Source: JBOGVZ01 sp050692985 (GTDB lineage Bacteria; Actinomycetota; UBA4738; CALAEC01). Taken from it: a stretch of DNA of 45,757 nucleotides. The position numbers were made by a program, and so were the translations under genes. Location: contig JBOGVZ010000076.1 in NCBI GenBank assembly GCA_050692985.1, forward strand, positions 1-45,757, written 5' to 3'. The notes beneath the pieces were generated by a model. The model worked only from the letters and a program-made list of their open reading frames with translations. It was not told the DNA's origin and searched no databases. Shown piece after piece: positions 23,655-31,640 of this stretch; within the stretch, counting starts at the first letter, position 1, and the number at the start of each line of letters is the position of its first letter.

Positions 23655-24740
23655 TCACTTCGGGCTCGAGGGGACGAACGGGAGCTTGACGACCTCGGCC
23701 TCTCCCCGCCGGCCCCGGACGTCGACCTCCACCCGCTCACCGGGTCCCAGGCGGTCGGCGGGCCACAGGTAGGCCAGGGCGATCCCCACTCGCAGCGTGG
23801 GGGAGAAGGTGCCGCTGGTGGTCTCCCCCACCTGCTCGTCCCCGCCGAACACCGGGTAGTGCGCCCGGGGGATGAGCTTCCCGGTCATCCGCAGGCCCCG
23901 CAGGCGCGCGGGGACGCCCCGCTCCTTCTGGCGGAGGAGCGCATCCCTGCCGCGGAAGTGGCCCTTGTCGGTTGCCGCCGCCCATGACAGGCCGGCCTCG
24001 AGCGGTGTGTGATCCTCGGAGATGTCGTTGCCGTGGAGCGGATAGCCCATCTCCAGGCGCAGCGTGTCCCGTGCCCCCAGGCCACAGGGCTTGAGGCCCC
24101 GAGGCCGCCCCACCTCGAGGAGCTCACGCCACATGCCCGCGGCCTCCGCCTCCGGTACGAAGAGCTCGTAGCCGCGCTCGCCCGTGTACCCCGACCGGGC
24201 CACCACCACGGCCGCGCCCCGGTAGGAAGCCTCGGTGCACCGCATGTAGTCGAGCCCGGCGGCCTCGGGGAACGGCCCGGACACCATCTCCACGGACAGC
24301 GGGCCCTGGACGGCCACCGTGCACAGGTCGGGCCGATGCGTCACCACCGCGTCGGGTGTGGCCTCCTCTTCCAGCACGGCGAGCACCTTGCCGGTGTTCG
24401 ACGCGTTCGGCACCACCAGGTACCGGTCCTCCCCCACCCGGTACACGATGAGGTCGTCGATGATGCCGCCCCCCTCGGTGAGGACCAGGTTGTACTGGGC
24501 CCCACCGACCCCGACGGCCGACACGTCGTTCGTCACCGTTCGCTGGAGGAGCGCCGGGGCGCCGGGTCCCTCGACGTCCACCTTGCCCAGGTGGGTCAGG
24601 TCGAACAGGCCCACGGCCTCGCGCACCGCCCGGTGCTCGGCCAGCACACCTTCGTACTCGATCGGCATGGACCACCCGGCGAACTCGCCCATCTTGGCGC
24701 CCAGGGAGCGATGCTCGTCCTCCAGCGGCGTGCGGTTCAG
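23655..24740 (-). CDS. gcvT: glycine cleavage T protein (aminomethyltransferase)
   Basis: 361 residues. Transfers the methylene group from the lipoyl arm of the H protein to tetrahydrofolate, releasing ammonia. Family motifs are FAGWSMPIEYEGV, VGLFDLTHLGKVDVEGPGA, ARSGYTGERGYELF and RDTLRLEMGYPLHGNDI. The first ATG is at 24692, but that would remove the conserved NRTPLEDEHRSLGAK opening that all GcvT proteins share. The frame continues to a CTG at 24740 that has AGGAGG eight bases upstream and no ATG, GTG or TTG in range, so CTG is the best start. No gcvH or gcvP lies in the window; an YgfZ-type Fe-S repair protein is a less likely alternative. Confidence 0.85.
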   Translation of the reverse strand: MNRTPLEDEHRSLGAKMGEFAGWSMPIEYEGVLAEHRAVREAVGLFDLTHLGKVDVEGPGAPALLQRTVTNDVSAVGVGGAQYNLVLTEGGGIIDDLIVYRVGEDRYLVVPNASNTGKVLAVLEEEATPDAVVTHRPDLCTVAVQGPLSVEMVSGPFPEAAGLDYMRCTEASYRGAAVVVARSGYTGERGYELFVPEAEAAGMWRELLEVGRPRGLKPCGLGARDTLRLEMGYPLHGNDISEDHTPLEAGLSWAAATDKGHFRGRDALLRQKERGVPARLRGLRMTGKLIPRAHYPVFGGDEQVGETTSGTFSPTLRVGIALAYLWPADRLGPGERVEVDVRGRRGEAEVVKLPFVPSSPK

Positions 24741-24771
24741 ATCGACGTCCTCCTGGCTCAGGCGGTGGCGG

Positions 24772-24778
24772 TAGTATG
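24772..24778. promoter_or_regulatory. overlapping divergent -10 boxes of gcvT and lpd
   Basis: TAGTAT on plus (24772-24777) and CATACT on minus (24773-24778) share five bases between gcvT and lpd. Both would give leaders with ribosome-binding sites (AAGGAA before lpd, AGGAGG before gcvT). Confidence 0.4.
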
Positions 24779-24827
24779 ACTGCGGACCCGGGCGGGGACA
24801 GCCGCCCTCGCCGGAAAGGAACTCGGC

Positions 24828-26210
24828 ATGCCGGATGATTCGTTCGATGTCGTCGTGGTCGGGGCCGGCACCGGCGGATACTCCTGCGCCCTACGAGCCG
24901 CGGAGCTCGACAAGCGCGTCGCGCTGATCGAGAAGGACGCCCGCCTGGGGGGGACGTGCCTGTTGCGGGGCTGCATCCCCTCCAAGGCCCTGCTGGAGTC
25001 CGCCGCGGTCATGGACCGCATCAACCGCTCCGAGGAATGGGGCATCACCGCCTCCGGCGAGGCCGACTGGGACAGGGTCCTGGAGTCCGAGCGGAGCATC
25101 GTCGACAAGAAGGTCAAGGGCCTGACCGGGCTGATCAAGGCCCGCAAGATCGAGGTGATCGAGGGACCGGCGAAGCTCACGGCGGGCCCGGCGGTGGAGG
25201 TTGACGGGCGGCGCATCGACGCCGCGGACGTGGTGGTGGCCACGGGCTCGGTTCCCCGGCTGCTGCCCGGCGTGGAGGTCGGCCAGCGGATCATCACCAG
25301 CGACCAGGCCCTGGTCCTCGACCGCATCCCGGCCTCGGTGGTCATCATCGGCGCCGGGGCCATCGGCCTCGAGTTCGCCACCGTGTACCGGTCGTTCGGG
25401 GCCGAGGTCACGGTCCTGGAGGCCCTTCCCCGGGTGGCCCCCCTGGAGGACGAGGACATCTCCCGGGAGGCCGCCAAGGCGCTCAAGCAGCGGGGGATCA
25501 CCGCGAATCCCGGGGTCACGGTGCAGGAGGTCAGGGACGGCGGGGACCACGTCGAGGTGGCGTACGAGCCCGAGGACGGCAAGCGCCACACCGTCACCGC
25601 GGAGATCTGCCTGGTGGCCATCGGCCGCGCGCCCGTCACCGAGGGGCTGGGCCTGGAGGAGGCCGGGGTCGAGATGGACCGCGGCTTCATCAAGGTGGAC
25701 GGCCAGCTCCAGACCTCGGTGCCCCACGTACGGGCCGTGGGCGACGTGGCGGCCACGCCGCTCCAGCTCGCCCACTCGTCGTTCCTGGAGGGGATCGCGG
25801 TCGCCGAACGGATCGCCGGCCTGGACGTTCCCGAGATCGACTACGCGGGCATCCCTCGGGTGACGTTCTCCCAGCCGGAGATCTCCTCGGTGGGGCTGAC
25901 CGAGGCCCAGGCCAAGGAGCGTGGCCACGACGTGGAGACGAAGAAGTTCAACTTCGCCGCCCTGGCCAAGTCGAACATCGTCGGCGAGGGCGGCATCGTG
26001 AAGGTCGTGGCCGAGAAGGGCGGCGCGGTCCTGGGGATCCACCTGATCGGTCCCCACGTGACCGAGCTGATCTCCGAGGCCATGCTGATCACGAACTGGG
26101 AGGCCCTCCCGGCGGACGTGGCCTCGCTGATCCACCCCCACCCCACCCTGTCGGAGGCGATCGGCGAGGTCCACCTGGCCCTGGCGGGCAAGCCGCTCCA
26201 CACGATGTAG
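24828..26210 (+). CDS. lpd: dihydrolipoyl dehydrogenase (E3)
   Basis: 460 residues. FAD flavoprotein that reoxidises dihydrolipoyl groups with NAD+. FAD motif VVVGAGTGGYSCA near 9-21, redox disulfide Cys44-x4-Cys49 in GGTCLLRGCIPSK, NAD-binding VVIIGAGAIGLEFATVY, second FAD motif VRAVGDVA, and the C-terminal catalytic pair in HPHPTLSEAIGEV. It heads the E3-E2-lipB gene group and probably serves both the 2-oxoacid dehydrogenase complex and the glycine cleavage system (gcvT is divergent). The ATG follows AAGGAA. Confidence 0.95.
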   Translation: MPDDSFDVVVVGAGTGGYSCALRAAELDKRVALIEKDARLGGTCLLRGCIPSKALLESAAVMDRINRSEEWGITASGEADWDRVLESERSIVDKKVKGLTGLIKARKIEVIEGPAKLTAGPAVEVDGRRIDAADVVVATGSVPRLLPGVEVGQRIITSDQALVLDRIPASVVIIGAGAIGLEFATVYRSFGAEVTVLEALPRVAPLEDEDISREAAKALKQRGITANPGVTVQEVRDGGDHVEVAYEPEDGKRHTVTAEICLVAIGRAPVTEGLGLEEAGVEMDRGFIKVDGQLQTSVPHVRAVGDVAATPLQLAHSSFLEGIAVAERIAGLDVPEIDYAGIPRVTFSQPEISSVGLTEAQAKERGHDVETKKFNFAALAKSNIVGEGGIVKVVAEKGGAVLGIHLIGPHVTELISEAMLITNWEALPADVASLIHPHPTLSEAIGEVHLALAGKPLHTM

Positions 26211-26279
26211 GGATGCGCATGGATCGCCGTGGAGCGGCTGTCGAAGTGGTGAGGACCCCGGAGCGAGGAGGTCGATGAC

Positions 26280-27644
26280 GTGGCGACGCCCGTGACCATG
26301 CCCCAGCTCGGCGAGACCGTGGTGGAAGGGACGATCGTCAAGTGGCTCAAGGGCGAGGGCGACAACGTCGATCGGGACGAGCCGCTGTTCGAGATCTCCA
26401 CCGACAAGGTCGACACCGAGGTGCCCTCGCCGATCGGTGGCACGATCAAGGAGATCAAGGTCCAGGAGGGTGAGACCGTCGAGGTCGGCACGGAGCTCGC
26501 CGTGATCGAGGAGGAGGGCGGCGGCGACGGCCAGGCGGCCGAGCCCCAGCCGGTGGCCGAGCCCGAGGCGGCCCGGGAGGAGGCCCCCGAGCCCGAGGCC
26601 GAGGAGAAGGAGGCGGCCGAACCGGCGACCAAGGAGCCCGAGCGCAAGCCGAAGGACGAGCCGCAGCCGGCCCGAGCCGAGGGCGACGGTGGCGCCGCCC
26701 CCAGGGGAGACGGCCCCCGCAGCCGGATCCTGTCCCCGCTGGTCCGCCGGCTGGCCGACAAGCACGGGGTGGACCTGTCACAGGTCCGCGGAACCGGAAC
26801 CGGCGGCCGGATCACCAAGAAGGACATCCTGGCCTTCGTCGAGTCCGGCCCCCCGCAGCCCGAGCTCAAGGCGGTTCCCGAGCCCGAGGCCCAGCCCACC
26901 CCGCCGGCCCCGGCCCGGGCGGAGGGCGAGCGGGAGGAGGTCGTCAAGATCTCCCACATCCGCAAGCGGATCGCCGAGAACATGACGACCGTCCTCAACA
27001 CCACGGCCCGGGCCTGGAACGTGGTCGACGTCAACATGGAGAACATCGTTGGCCTGCGGAGCCGGGCCAAGGATCGGTTCAAGGAGCAGGAGGGCATCTC
27101 GCTCACCTACATGCCGTTCCTGGCTCGGGCCGTGTGCGACGCGCTGATGACCTACCCGGACGTGAACGCCCACCTCGACCTGGAAGCCGGGACCGCGACG
27201 TACCGGCGGTACGTCAACCTGGGGGTGGCGGTGTCCTACGAGGCGGGTCTGATCGTGCCGGTCATCCGGGGAGCCGAGGAGATGAACCTGGTAGGACTGG
27301 CCCGGGCCATCAACGACGTGGCCACCAGGGCCCGGTCGAAGAAGCTCAAGCCCGACGAGGTCCACGGCGGCACGTTCACGATCACCAACCCCGGCCCGTT
27401 CGGCTCGATCATCTCGGTCCCGATCATGAACCCCGGCGAGACGGCCATCCTGGCCTTCGACGCGGTGGAGAAGCGCCCCGTGGTGATCGACGACGCCATC
27501 GCCATCCGCCACATGGTGTACCTGTCGATGTCGTGGGATCACCGCATGATCGACGGGGCCGTGGCCGCCCAGTTCCTGGGCCGCCTCAAGGCCAACCTGG
27601 AGGGGTGGGACTTCACCCCGGAGGTGCAGACCTACCTTGGCTGA
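26280..27644 (+). CDS. 2-oxoacid dehydrogenase acyltransferase (E2), one lipoyl domain
   Basis: 454 residues. N-terminal lipoyl domain with the modified Lys43 in STDKVDTEVPS; a linker rich in Glu, Pro and Ala (about 80-145); an E1/E3-binding domain (about 148-185, SPLVRRLADKHGVDLSQV); and the catalytic domain ending in SMSWDHRMIDGA with the acyltransferase His and Asp. Pyruvate, branched-chain or 2-oxoglutarate specificity cannot be fixed by eye. Starts at GTG with AGGAGG eight bases upstream. It overlaps lipB, whose product attaches octanoate to such lipoyl domains. Confidence 0.92.
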   Translation: MATPVTMPQLGETVVEGTIVKWLKGEGDNVDRDEPLFEISTDKVDTEVPSPIGGTIKEIKVQEGETVEVGTELAVIEEEGGGDGQAAEPQPVAEPEAAREEAPEPEAEEKEAAEPATKEPERKPKDEPQPARAEGDGGAAPRGDGPRSRILSPLVRRLADKHGVDLSQVRGTGTGGRITKKDILAFVESGPPQPELKAVPEPEAQPTPPAPARAEGEREEVVKISHIRKRIAENMTTVLNTTARAWNVVDVNMENIVGLRSRAKDRFKEQEGISLTYMPFLARAVCDALMTYPDVNAHLDLEAGTATYRRYVNLGVAVSYEAGLIVPVIRGAEEMNLVGLARAINDVATRARSKKLKPDEVHGGTFTITNPGPFGSIISVPIMNPGETAILAFDAVEKRPVVIDDAIAIRHMVYLSMSWDHRMIDGAVAAQFLGRLKANLEGWDFTPEVQTYLG

Positions 27645-28377
27645 GACCTCGAGGCCGTCGGAGCCGCCGTCCCGTTCGGCGTGGCTGGTCACTCCGGGGC
27701 TGGTGCCGTACGGGAAGGCGTACCGGGCGATGCACGAGCTGGCGGAGCGCCGGAGCGCGGGGGACATCCCAGACACGCTGATCCTGCTCGAGCACCCTCC
27801 GGTGTACACGGCCGGACGGCGCACCGACGCGGCTCACCTGCTCCTCGATGAGGACGAGGTCGCCCGGGCCGGCGCGGAGCTGCACGTGGTGGATCGGGGC
27901 GGCAGCGTCACCTTCCACGGTCCGGGACAACTGGTGGGCTACCCGATCCTGCACCTCGGCCCCGCCCCGGACGTGATCCGCTACCTGCGGCGGATCGAGG
28001 AGGCCATCATCATGGCCTGCGCCGACCTCGGCGTCCCGGTGGGTCGCTCCGAGGGCCACACGGGGGTGTGGGCCGGCGAACGGAAGGTGTGCGCGATCGG
28101 CGTGAAGGTCAGCCGCGGGGTGACGTTGCACGGGTTCGCCCTCAACTGCGCGACGGACCTGGCCTGGTTCGGCGGCATCGTGCCGTGCGGGCTGCCCGAC
28201 CGGGGAGTCACCACCCTGTCGGAGCTCGCCGGCCGGACGATCACCGTGGACGACGCGCTCCCGGTGGTGGCCGGGCGGTTCGCCGACGTCTTCGGACGCG
28301 AGCTGGTCCCGGCACCGGAGTGGGTCACCGGGAGCCTCCCTCCCGCCCGGCCTCGAACGGCGCCGGCTCCCGCGTAG
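27637..28377 (+). CDS. lipB: lipoyl(octanoyl) transferase
   Basis: 246 residues. Transfers octanoyl groups from acyl-carrier protein to the lipoyl lysine of E2 and GcvH. Conserved RGGSVTFHGPGQLVGYP (87-103), Lys150 in RKVCAIGVK and the acyl-enzyme Cys171 in HGFALNCATDL. The TTG start lies inside the last codons of the E2 gene (8-base overlap), so the lipoylation enzyme is translated with its substrate. LipA, which adds the two sulfurs, is 5 kb downstream. Confidence 0.94.
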   Translation: MAETSRPSEPPSRSAWLVTPGLVPYGKAYRAMHELAERRSAGDIPDTLILLEHPPVYTAGRRTDAAHLLLDEDEVARAGAELHVVDRGGSVTFHGPGQLVGYPILHLGPAPDVIRYLRRIEEAIIMACADLGVPVGRSEGHTGVWAGERKVCAIGVKVSRGVTLHGFALNCATDLAWFGGIVPCGLPDRGVTTLSELAGRTITVDDALPVVAGRFADVFGRELVPAPEWVTGSLPPARPRTAPAPA

Positions 28378-28511
28378 ACGGGCCCGCCGAGGCTCCGCCC
28401 GATCCCGTCTGGTGCCGTTCCCCATCCGGTGGCCCGGGCCCCCGGACTCGGCCATGATTGTTCCGCTGGAGCGTGGGAAAGAGAGGGACCGAGCGGAGAA
28501 AGGAGCGACGA

Positions 28512-29078
28512 ATGCCAGTGCACTCGCACGGCGACGTCTCGCACGATCACCTGGAAGCGGAGCCCGGGCACACGCACGACACTGACACCCCTCCCGTGGC
28601 CACCCAGCCTCCCGTGGCCACCGAGCCCGTGACGGCGGCCGGGGCCGGTGCGCTCGCGGGCGGCATGATCGCCCGCATCCTTTTCACGATCCTGGGGGCC
28701 GCGGGTTTGATCGTGGGGGCCTTCATGAACTGGATCGGGGAGGGGGGGTTCACGGCGGTCGGCACGGAGATCGAAGCGAGCGTGTTCTTCTCCACCCAGG
28801 TGGACCAAGTGGGGTTCTTCGCCTCGGCCGGGTTCGTGGTCATCGTCCTGGGAGCGCTGGCCCTGCTGGGGCTGGCCCCGGCGACGGGGTGGCTGACCCG
28901 GCTGGCCGGGGCCCTGGGGATCATCGCCTTCGTGCTGGTCCTGATCTCCCTGTACCGGGCCGACGGTGACATCAGCAACATCGAGATCGGCCTGTGGCTC
29001 GTGCTCGCCGGGGGGATCGTGGCGGTGATCGGGGGCTTCTTCGGCCCCCGCGTGACCACCGCCGTCGTGGAACCGTGA
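28512..29078 (+). CDS. His-rich N-terminal, four-helix membrane protein (copy 1)
   Basis: 188 residues. The first ~27 residues are rich in histidine (HSHG, HDH, GHTH), suggesting metal binding, followed by a Pro/Thr linker and four predicted membrane helices (about 50-72, 95-115, 123-142, 155-175). Between helices 1 and 2 lies a ~30-residue loop. The family is not recognised. A paralogue follows directly, with the same layout and similar helix sequences (TILGAAG-IVGAF, IGLWLVLAGG), so the pair arose by tandem duplication. The ATG has a good AAAGGAG site. Metal transport or sensing is a guess only. Confidence 0.72.
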   Translation: MPVHSHGDVSHDHLEAEPGHTHDTDTPPVATQPPVATEPVTAAGAGALAGGMIARILFTILGAAGLIVGAFMNWIGEGGFTAVGTEIEASVFFSTQVDQVGFFASAGFVVIVLGALALLGLAPATGWLTRLAGALGIIAFVLVLISLYRADGDISNIEIGLWLVLAGGIVAVIGGFFGPRVTTAVVEP

Positions 29079-29106
29079 CCCACCCGAGGGACAAGGAGGA
29101 GTGAGG

Positions 29107-29676
29107 ATGCCGATCCATTCCCATGGCAGCTCGTCCCACGACCACCCGGACGCGCCCGTCGGCCATACCCACCCGCCGGATCCGGGGAGCCGCCGCACCG
29201 TAGTCGAACCCGGACCGACGCTGGGGGGCCTGACCTGGCGGGTGTCGCTGACCATCCTGGGGGCCGCGGGGATGATCGTCGGGGCGTTCCTGTCGTGGCT
29301 CCGGCTCGCCGTGGAGGACCTGCCCCAAGGCTTCGGCAGCACGGCCGGCACCAGGATCGACCTCACGATCTTCATCTCCACCACCGGATGGCGGTCCAGG
29401 GGTCCGGCCGGGTTCTTCGAGTCGGCGGGGCTCGTGGCCATCGTCCTCGGCCTCGTGGCCCTGCTGGGGTTCGCCTTCCGGCGCGGGTGGCTGACCAGCC
29501 TGGCCGGTCTGGGAGGCATCGCCGTCTTCGCCCTGGTGCTGATCACCCTGTACCGCGCTCCCCCCGTTCTGGGGGTCTCCCACGTGGGCGTGGGGCTGTG
29601 GCTCGTGCTGGTGGGCGGGCTCCTGGCGCTGATCGGGGGATTCTTCGCCTCCCGGGCGGAGCACAGCCGAAGATAG
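29107..29676 (+). CDS. His-rich N-terminal, four-helix membrane protein (copy 2)
   Basis: 189 residues. Paralogue of the preceding gene: His-rich start (MPIHSHGSSSHDH), a linker, then helices opening with SLTILGAAGMIVGAFLSWL and ending with GLWLVLVGGLLALIGGFF. It lies 28 bases downstream with its own strong ribosome-binding site (AAGGAGG), so the two are one operon. Divergence between copies is greatest in the loop after helix 1. Function unknown. Confidence 0.72.
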   Translation: MPIHSHGSSSHDHPDAPVGHTHPPDPGSRRTVVEPGPTLGGLTWRVSLTILGAAGMIVGAFLSWLRLAVEDLPQGFGSTAGTRIDLTIFISTTGWRSRGPAGFFESAGLVAIVLGLVALLGFAFRRGWLTSLAGLGGIAVFALVLITLYRAPPVLGVSHVGVGLWLVLVGGLLALIGGFFASRAEHSRR

Positions 29677-29678
29677 CC

Positions 29679-30563
29679 CTACGAGCGAAGCAGGCTCTCG
29701 ACCTCGGCCCGGAGGGTCTCGGTGGCCTTCCGGGCCCGCTCCAGGCGTCGCCGGGGATCGCGCTCTCGCCCCAGGGCCATCGGCCGGCCGAAGGCCACCG
29801 TGACCCGGCTGCGCCGTGGGGTGGCCGAGCCCCGGGGCATGGCCTCGGCCGTGCCGCGGACCGCCACCGGCACCAGGGGCGCCCCGGTGACCAGGGCCAT
29901 CCACGCCGCCCCGGGGAGGAACGGCAGGAAGTCGTGGCTGCGGGTGTCCTCCGGGAACATGCCCAGGGCCATGCCGGCGTCGATCACCGCCAGCGCGGCG
30001 CGGACCGCCGCCAGGTCGGCCTGGCCCCGGCGCACCGGGAACCCTCCGAGCGCGTGGAAGAACCACGAGGAGAACGGCCGCCGGTACAGCTCGTGCTTGG
30101 CCATGAACCACACCCGCCGCGGAGCGGCCATCGCCAGGAAGGGGATGTCGAGCAGGCTGTCGTGGTTCGACGCCAGCACCACCGGGCCTTCCCGCGGGAC
30201 GCGGTCCCGGCCCCGCACCCGGAAGCGGTAGGCCCGGTCCAGGACCGGCCGCAGGGCGGCCTCGGACAGCCACTGGAGGTGCCCGATGCCCGGTCGCAGG
30301 GCCGGCGGGGAGGAGCGCGGGGTGCCCATGGCGGCGGACACGGCCAGGGCGGCCTCGTGGGGGGTCCGCAGGGGCGTGTCGTCCGGCAGCCGCACGTCCA
30401 GGACGTCCTCGAGGGCCAGGGCCAGCTCCGCCTGGCCCAGCGAGTCCAGGTCCAGGACCGTGTCGGGGCCGTCCACCGGGCGGCCGGCCACCTCCCCGGC
30501 GATCCGGGCCACGGTCCGGGCAAGCTCGTCCCGGTGCCGCTCCACGGCCCGTACTGTACCCAT
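29679..30563 (-). CDS. acyl carrier protein - PlsC-type acyltransferase fusion
   Basis: 294 residues. Residues ~10-80 form an acyl-carrier-like domain: LDLDSLGQAELALALED carries Ser41 in the position of the phosphopantetheine serine. From ~115 a lysophospholipid acyltransferase domain follows, with the catalytic NHDSLLD (His134, Asp139) and FPEDTRS (203-209, a variant of FPEGTRS). The fusion suggests acyl transfer from a tethered carrier, for instance in phosphatidic acid or glycolipid synthesis; the acceptor is unknown. The ATG lies eight bases after a TAGCAT box. Confidence 0.85.
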   Translation of the reverse strand: MGTVRAVERHRDELARTVARIAGEVAGRPVDGPDTVLDLDSLGQAELALALEDVLDVRLPDDTPLRTPHEAALAVSAAMGTPRSSPPALRPGIGHLQWLSEAALRPVLDRAYRFRVRGRDRVPREGPVVLASNHDSLLDIPFLAMAAPRRVWFMAKHELYRRPFSSWFFHALGGFPVRRGQADLAAVRAALAVIDAGMALGMFPEDTRSHDFLPFLPGAAWMALVTGAPLVPVAVRGTAEAMPRGSATPRRSRVTVAFGRPMALGRERDPRRRLERARKATETLRAEVESLLRS

Positions 30564-30571
30564 CGGGCCCG

Positions 30572-30581
30572 ATGCTAGAAT
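30572..30581. promoter_or_regulatory. overlapping divergent -10 boxes (acyltransferase / E1-alpha)
   Basis: TAGCAT on minus (30572-30577, eight bases before the acyltransferase ATG, leaderless) and TAGAAT on plus (30576-30581, serving E1-alpha with a leader) share two bases. Confidence 0.5.
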
Positions 30582-30622
30582 CGGGCGGCTCGGCCGGCAT
30601 ACCGCTCACGAGGAGGTAGCAG

Positions 30623-31639
30623 GTGTCGCAGCGAGTCAAGTCGAAGGCCGACCGGCACTCTCCCCTCGGGCTCACCGAGGACGACCTTCTCCAGATGTAC
30701 CGGACCATGGTCACGTCGCGACTGTGCGACGAGGCCCAGTTCCGGCTCAACCGTCAGGGGAAGGCACCGTTCGTCGTGCCGGTCTCGGGCCATGAAGGAT
30801 GCCAGGTGGCCACGGCGTGGCCCCTCAGCCGGGGCAAGGACGTCTTCGTTCCGTACTACCGGGACATGGCGGTGTGCCTGGTGGCGGGGATGACGCCGAA
30901 GGACGTGTTCCTGGGTGTCTTCGGTAAGGAGGACGACCCCTCCTCCGGGGGCCGGCAGATGCCGGCCCACTGGGGCTCCCGGCGGCTGGGCATCATCACC
31001 GGGTCCTCCCCCATCGCCACCCAGATCCCTCACGCCAGCGGCGTGGCCTACGCCATGAAGTACCGCGGCGAGGACGCCGTGGTGGCCTCGTGGTTCGGCG
31101 ACGGCGCCACCAGCGAGGGCGACTGGCACGAGGCCCTGAACTTCGCCGGCATCCACGAGCTGCCGGTGGTGTTCGTGTGCGAGAACAACCTGTACGCGAT
31201 CTCCGTGCCGCTATCGAAGCAGATGGCCATCACCGACGTGTCGGTCCGGGCCGAGGGCTACGGGTTCCCCGGGACCTCCGTCGACGGCAACGACGTGCTC
31301 GCCTGCTACGAGGCCATGAAGACCGCGGTGGACCGGGCCCGGGCCGGCCAGGGCCCCACGCTCATCGAGTGCCGCACCTACCGCTTCCACCCTCACACCT
31401 CCGACGACGACGACCGGACCTACCGGACCCGCGAGGAGGTCGAGGCGGCCAAGAAGAAGGACCCCCTGGTGACCTTCGCCGCCTACCTGAAGCGCATCGG
31501 GCTCATGGACGACGACATGGCGGAAGCGCTGCGCGTCGAGCTGAAGGCCGAGGTGGACGCCGCCGTCGACGAGGCCTGGAACGCGCCCGACCCCGAGCCG
31601 GGGTCGGCGCTCCGCCACGTGTTCGCCGAGGAGTCCTGA
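30623..31639 (+). CDS. 2-oxoacid dehydrogenase E1 component, alpha subunit
   Basis: 338 residues. ThDP-binding alpha subunit of an alpha2beta2 E1. The ThDP motif is GDGATSEGDW at 159-168, followed by EALNFAG and ENNLYAIS; the C-terminal RTYRFHPHTSDDD carries the phosphorylation-loop-like segment of the family. With E1-beta, E2 and E3 it makes a pyruvate or branched-chain 2-oxoacid dehydrogenase complex. GTG start with GAGGAGG six bases upstream. Confidence 0.92.
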   Translation: MSQRVKSKADRHSPLGLTEDDLLQMYRTMVTSRLCDEAQFRLNRQGKAPFVVPVSGHEGCQVATAWPLSRGKDVFVPYYRDMAVCLVAGMTPKDVFLGVFGKEDDPSSGGRQMPAHWGSRRLGIITGSSPIATQIPHASGVAYAMKYRGEDAVVASWFGDGATSEGDWHEALNFAGIHELPVVFVCENNLYAISVPLSKQMAITDVSVRAEGYGFPGTSVDGNDVLACYEAMKTAVDRARAGQGPTLIECRTYRFHPHTSDDDDRTYRTREEVEAAKKKDPLVTFAAYLKRIGLMDDDMAEALRVELKAEVDAAVDEAWNAPDPEPGSALRHVFAEES

Positions 31640-31640
31640 C

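Noticed and set aside
24692..24740. ATG at 24692 as the gcvT start
   Set aside because: It would remove the conserved N-terminal segment of GcvT; the CTG with a good ribosome-binding site fits better.
24891..26765. Long minus-strand open frame opposite lpd and E2
   Set aside because: Antisense artefact; lpd and E2 have full catalytic motifs on the plus strand.
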